Assembly: GCA_023333565.1 (NCBI GenBank)
Contig: JAJKFH010001371.1
Coordinates: 640,199 to 704,198, forward strand
Source: Puffinus mauretanicus
Lineage: Eukaryota > Chordata > Aves > Procellariiformes > Procellariidae
Direction: 5' to 3'
Length of the DNA stretch: 64,000 nucleotides
The position numbers and the translations under genes were made by a program. A model generated the notes under the pieces. It saw nothing but the letters and a program-made list of their open reading frames with translations. It did no database searches and had not been told where the DNA came from. Of this stretch, positions 59,244 to 64,000 are shown one piece after another. Numbering within the stretch: position 1 is the first letter of the stretch; each line of letters begins with the position of its first letter.

Positions 59244-59248
59244 ATGAA
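59244..59248. repeat. right target-site duplication ATGAA
   Basis: An exact copy of the 5 bases at 52482-52486. This shows that the two LTRs belong to one insertion and that no recombination with another locus exchanged the flanks. Confidence 0.9.
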
Positions 59249-60710
59249 ACAGAACAAATTGATGAAGAAAATGTGCTGGAGTCATTGCATTTGGAACACA
59301 CAGTTTTGGAGTATCCTGTCAAGAAGCCAGCATTGCTAGATTGTTGAGACATTTTTTTTGTGTGTGTAAGACTATCACAAAAAGTTTGAGTGCGGGGTCT
59401 TTTACCAATGGCTTTAATTTGGTATTACAGACCAGCTGCTTTGCTTTGGCTGCCCTACCAGCCATAGCATACCACCACAGCGGCAAGATGGAGCCTAGCA
59501 GCAGGGATGGTTTGCCATTGCTGCCGTGCTTTAGCTGTAGGAGGCTGTAAAGCTACTTGTGAGGGAAGGCTGCCAAAAAAGAGTACTGGCACTCAGTAAT
59601 CCTCCTTGGAGTTCTCTTTACTGAGCATTTCGAAGTGGCTTTTGTATTACGAATGAAAATATGACCCATACGTGTAGCCATAGAGAAGTATCTTGTCATG
59701 TTGTATCCTCAACGAGCTAAAATGACATGTTCTGCAGTGAGAAATGAGGAAATGTGTCTTAAAGGGAAGAAAAGAAAAGGGTAGTGGTGTGTCACTACGT
59801 ATATTTGCAAATGGCAAATTGTTATCCACAGTTCAGTAGGGGTGTTTCACTCATGATGTTGTATAGATTCGTTCTCCATGCTCTCTTGGTTCATAGCTTA
59901 TTCTGATTGTAGGTGGGTGCTGATAGTTTGCAATTGGCAACCAATGCTAGCACCTAAGCAATGTGAGAGTTCAGAAAATAAAAATGTACATCAACATCAA
60001 AACTTACCTGAAATGAGAATGATCTGAAAGAGGAGCCACAATAATACAGGTAGGACTAATCCGTGAAATGTAATGACAATAGAAACCTGAAGAATTTTTT
60101 TTATGAGGCAGCTTTTACCAGGTAGCCTAAATATTGCCAAGGTGGACAGAAATTATTGACAACAATGAGGAACTGCTTTCTAAATTCTCGAGTTTTACTC
60201 AAGTGTTTGAAGCAAGAGATTGCTAAGAGACTCAAGTAATCTTTTTTTGTGGAAAATGGCCAGAAATGTCTGTGGTCCGTCCATCCCCACCCTTTTTTGA
60301 TATATGGGTTGTAGTACTGTTTGTTTTAATGTTATTCTCTCTTCTGCTTGCCAGTGTCTGCCAATACTTGCCTGGCATTAAGCCCCTTCAGACCAGGAAA
60401 AAAAACCAAGTTCACTTTTATCCCAAAGCATTGGTGAAAGGTGGTTGTGTTTCAGCTGTTGGAAATGGCTTATACTCAGCTGAATATAGGCTGTGGTACA
60501 GACTGCTCACAGCTGCTTCACACTTCTCTGTTTGGGGCAGGCTTCTTTACCCTCCGGAGTTTTCCACTTCTCTCCATTTTAGTTTTTCTTTCCCTGTTGA
60601 CTGCCACCCATATGATGTGTCTCACAAGTTCTTTCTCCAGCCAAAGATGACCGGGCATTGTTCACCTGAGATGCCTTTTTAGAATCTTCTGGTGGGAACT
60701 GTTAGAAACC

Positions 60711-60910
60711 ATTCACAGAATCACAGAGTGGTTGAGGTTGGAGGGGCCCTCTGGAGGTCATCTGGTCCAACCCCCCCTGCTCAAGCAGGGCCACCTAGAG
60801 ACACTTGCCCAGGACCGTGACCAGGTGGCTTTTGAATATCTGCGAGGATGGAGACTCCACAGCTTCCCTGGGCACCTGTTCCAGTTCCCAGTCACTCTCA
60901 CAGCAGAAGT
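60711..60910 (-). mobile_element. CR1 LINE 3' fragment
   Basis: About 200 bp of reversed CR1 starting with the 3' tail (attcacagaatcacagagtgg), then gttggaggggccctctggagg and ccacagcttccctgggca. It overlaps in sequence with the 3' part of the copy at 48744-49255, from the same general CR1 group. It ends near ctctcacagcagaag and leaves only a degenerate piece of the ORF2 end (LPREAVESPS-like) on the - strand. Confidence 0.9.
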
Positions 60911-62361
60911 GTAGCTCTCCTCTTTCACAGGGGAGGAGGAACAGATCCACAAGAGAAGAGTCATAGACCCACAAGCCCACCACATGGGTCTCCTAATAAT
61001 ATGGCAGTCATATCGTTTTACCATTGCCGACCTGCTATGTCTGCCTGCTGCTCACATAGTGATTTAACTCAGCCCAAGAACTGGTTTCCATTTGACTACA
61101 GCTTTGTCTGTAGCAATTGAATAAATTTTGTTTTATCTTAATGAATTAAATATAGGAGCAAGGTGTCTGAGTTCTCTTTGTTGTTCTGTCAAAAGACATC
61201 CTATATGTATGCTGAATAGTTGTTGTTTTCACAGATGCACCTGAAATACAACTTGACTACATGAATCACGCTGATGTGTAGAATTTAATTGCATTGTTTT
61301 ACTTTAATCTTCTTCAAAGAGCCAAGAGCTTTTGAGTGTTATATTTGGAAATATTTGCTAAATCATTTTGCATACGCTGCAGCAGCATCTAAAAAAAAAA
61401 ATCACACCTTATCACCGTATCGTGTTTTTTGTGTAATTCAGTTCATTAAGGTGTTTGATGTTGATTTCATTTTGCCCGCAACAGATTTTAGCTGAGCTTG
61501 GCGATGTCTCATTAGATTTGTCATTGAAGTCTAAAGACTAATCAGGGGCTTTTAGTGTGTGCTTCTGTTCAAGGGGGGCTTTCAGTGTTTTGTATGGAAA
61601 GCACAGCAGATTTAATGTTGCATTTATCCTTTGACCCAAGTCGAGATCCATTTATCAGTTATAGAAAGAGGATGAAAACCCTGAGAAAGCCTATTCTAGT
61701 CTCTTTGAGCTAAATGATAAGGAATGCACCTTAACAGCTTCCCTTTGGCTGCAGTCGGCAGGCTACACACCATTTCAGATATTAAATGATGCGTTAATAT
61801 GGTATTTCATTAGCTGTGCCATTTTAGTGAAGGGAGTTGTGCTTTTGGTCATATTATGAGGCGTGCTTGTAGATTTTTATTTTGCATCCTCATGGTTTCG
61901 GTGAATATGCTAGAGTAGAGATGAATCTCTGGGAAGATAGATGGCAGCAAAATTTGAAGTAAAGACTATGTATATGTACCTATATTGAACTGCAGGCAGC
62001 AGCTCACTGTTCAAGCTTTGCCTTGGCTTCTACTAGAAGATAGTCTAACGTTTAGTTAGCGTTTCCTACCTGTTGCCACGAATTAGCTACCACTAAGAGG
62101 GCTCGATGGCCCATGGCACAGAAAAATCCTCCAAGTCAGAGCTGCCCTTCTGCACCCAAGGGAAGCCTGCTTGGATTTGTAGGTGTTCTGCCCACAGGTT
62201 TGGGGGGAGGGATGTTTGGGGGAGAGAGAGAGCAAACACTTATTCCATCACCTTCTTAACCAAAATATAAGGCATTAAGCATTTTATTGCTGTCTGATTC
62301 CACATTTTGGATCTCCATTTCCACTCTGCTTGACAGCCATATAATGTAGGAATTCCGCAAT

Positions 62362-62760
62362 AAGGTCTCCCCGGAACCTTCTCTTCTCCAGGCTCAACAA
62401 CCCCAACTCTCTCAGCCTTTCTTCACAGCAGAAGTCTTCCAGCCCTCTGATCATTTCTGTGGCCTGCTCTAACAGGTCCGTGTCTGTCTTGTACTGGGGA
62501 CTCCAGAGCTGGATGCAGTACTCCAGGTTGGGGTCTCACGAGAACAGCGTAGAGGGGGAGAGTCGCTTCTCTCGTCTGCCGGCCACGCTGCTTCTTATGC
62601 AGCCCAGGACATGGCTGGCTTTCTGGGCTGCAAGTGCCCATTGCCGGCTCGTGTCCAATTTTTCGTCCACCAGTATCCCCAAGTCCTTCTCTGCAGGACT
62701 GCTCAATCCCTTCATGAGGTTCACAAAGTTCAACAGCTTGGTGTCATCTGCAACATCCAC
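62362..62760 (-). mobile_element. CR1 LINE internal fragment
   Basis: About 400 bp of reversed CR1 from the RT C-terminal region. The - strand shows [17 protein letters not shown] and then [19 protein letters not shown], both typical CR1, followed by a frameshift. At its upstream end the RT motif region ADDTKL is joined to SSPAEKDLG after only a few residues, where intact CR1 has a much longer stretch, so there is an internal deletion. The CR1 3' UTR end is absent. It is a dead remnant. Confidence 0.88.
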
Positions 62761-63560
62761 AGATGCACATGGATTTAATAAATGTGTGTTTCTGCATCCT
62801 TGGATCCAATATTCATCTGGTGTATTTTAGCCAGCAGCTCTAGTATTTGAATTATACTTTTACTGTCCATATCTGTAAAAGTAGTTGGAAGTGTGGTAGT
62901 TTGATCATCATCCTGCTGATGCATTGTTGTGAAGGGAATGGTGTCATGTTTACTTAGTGTGGCAGCAGTTTGGCTCCAGCACCTGAGTATGCGTGATGAA
63001 CTTTTGAACCGGCAGTATTGCCCGTGGGATTGATACTGTTTTAAATAAGTGAGCATTTGGGGTTTGCCTGGACATGATGTAATGAGATAATTGCAGAACC
63101 ATTTGGCTTTTAACCACAGATATAGCCTTTTTTTTTTTTAATTAATGTACTCTATTTAGCTTAACAAAATAAAAAGACATTAATCTTCAGTGTCTGCTAC
63201 TTCATCAAGTAGTAGAAGAATCATAGGTTGATGGGCTGACAAAACTCCCCTGAAACTTAGTTTTCAGGAATGCCAGTGTTATTTTTAACTGTCTCCAGCA
63301 GGAGGCTTTTTGTCTGGAAGGAATCCAGAGGTTTACACTGTAACGTGTTCAAATTCCCATAAGCTGCTAGAGAGTCTTAAAGCTCTCGTGAAGTCATTTT
63401 CCTCTGCGGTTGAAGACATCTGCACTCTAGCGTTGCAAGATAGATTGTGTTACAGTGATGATTTTTGTGTATGGCGTAGGTCAATAGGATGCAGTAGTTC
63501 ACTGCTCACCTCTGCTCTTTGGCTGGTGGTGGCTGGAAGATCTAATGTGTGTCCCGTGTG

Positions 63561-64000
63561 TGTGGTGGGTTGACCTTGGCTGGACACCAGGTGCCCACCA
63601 AGCCACTCTATCACTCCCCTCCTCAACTGGACAGGGGAGAGAAAATGTAACGAATGGGTCAAGATAAGGACAGGGAGAGATCACTTACCAATAACCGTTG
63701 TGGGCAAAACAGACTCAAGTCAGAGAAATTAATTTAATTTATTGCCAATCAAATCAGAATAGGGTAATGAGAAATAAACCCAAATCTTAAAACACCTTCC
63801 CCCACTCCTCCCTTCTTCCCGGGCTCAACTTCACTCCCGATTTCTCTACCTCCTCCCTGCCAGCAGTGCAGGGGGATGGAGAATGGGGGTTGCGGTCTGT
63901 TCATCACACGTTGTCTCTGCTACTCCTTCCTCCTCAGGGGGAGGACTCCTCACACTCTTCCTCTGCTCCAGCATGGGGTCCCTCCCACGGGAGGCAGTCC
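63561..64000 (-). mobile_element. LTR of a second type, cut by the window edge
   Basis: It begins TGTGGTGGGTTGACCTTGGC at 63561 and continues to the end of the window. Read on the - strand it has AATAAA at 63738-63743, which suits an LTR whose 3' end is at 63561. This sequence type is familiar to me as a widespread avian retroviral LTR. It differs from the ERV-L LTRs in this window. Whether it is a solo LTR or heads a provirus lies beyond the edge. Reading frames in it (63450-63684, -) are not genes. Confidence 0.8.

Larger units (their letters stand above)
59249..63560 (+). other. LRP5: LRP5 intron 7, part right of the provirus
   Basis: Non-coding sequence with two CR1 fragments (60711-60910 and 62362-62760). 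I see no YWTD exon, RNA gene or supportable reading frame in 59249-60710, 60911-62361 or 62761-63560. Placing it in intron 7 rests on the absence of exon 8 anywhere before it. Confidence 0.6.

Overview
This is a stretch of vertebrate, almost certainly bird, nuclear DNA. The evidence is split coding exons with GT/AG splice sites, CR1 LINE fragments with the avian 3' octamer tail, ERV-L-type LTRs, and long AT-rich, CpG-poor introns. The repeat repertoire suggests a neoavian bird; I cannot name the species. No bacterial or plasmid features are present.

The only host gene I can support is LRP5 on the + strand, a Wnt co-receptor of the LDL-receptor-related family. Three internal exons are visible: one ending the first EGF-like module (1102-1233, 132 bp) and two from the second YWTD beta-propeller (20293-20689, 397 bp; 21168-21339, 172 bp). 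Their phases join without a break, and their lengths equal, as I recall them, mammalian LRP5 exons 5, 6 and 7. Residue choices favour LRP5 over LRP6. The rest is intron: the end of intron 4 (1-1101), intron 5 (about 19 kb), intron 6 (478 bp) and the first 42.7 kb of intron 7. I could not find exon 8.

The introns carry mobile elements. Intron 5 has a solo ERV-L-like LTR (6280-6856, +) and a CR1 3' end (about 7768-7848, +). Intron 7 has a nearly complete provirus in antisense to LRP5 (52487-59243), flanked by a 5-bp target-site duplication ATGAA. It has two LTRs, a primer binding site of tRNA-Lys1,2 type, a fully open gag, an in-frame amber stop leading into protease, and a pol (RT, RNase H, integrase) broken by one nonsense codon and two frameshifts. 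There is no env and no recognisable dUTPase. Three 5'-truncated CR1 copies (48744-49255, 60711-60910, 62362-62760; all -) and a second LTR type running off the right edge (63561-64000, -) complete the set. There are also two local tandem duplications, a GGGAT pentanucleotide repeat, polypyrimidine tracts and a small intronic CpG cluster.

The most unusual object is the provirus gag. It is open over about 635 codons although the two LTRs have clearly diverged and pol is broken. Its N-terminus carries several hydrophobic, membrane-like segments, it shows no zinc knuckle, and it is separated from pro-pol by a single in-frame UAG.
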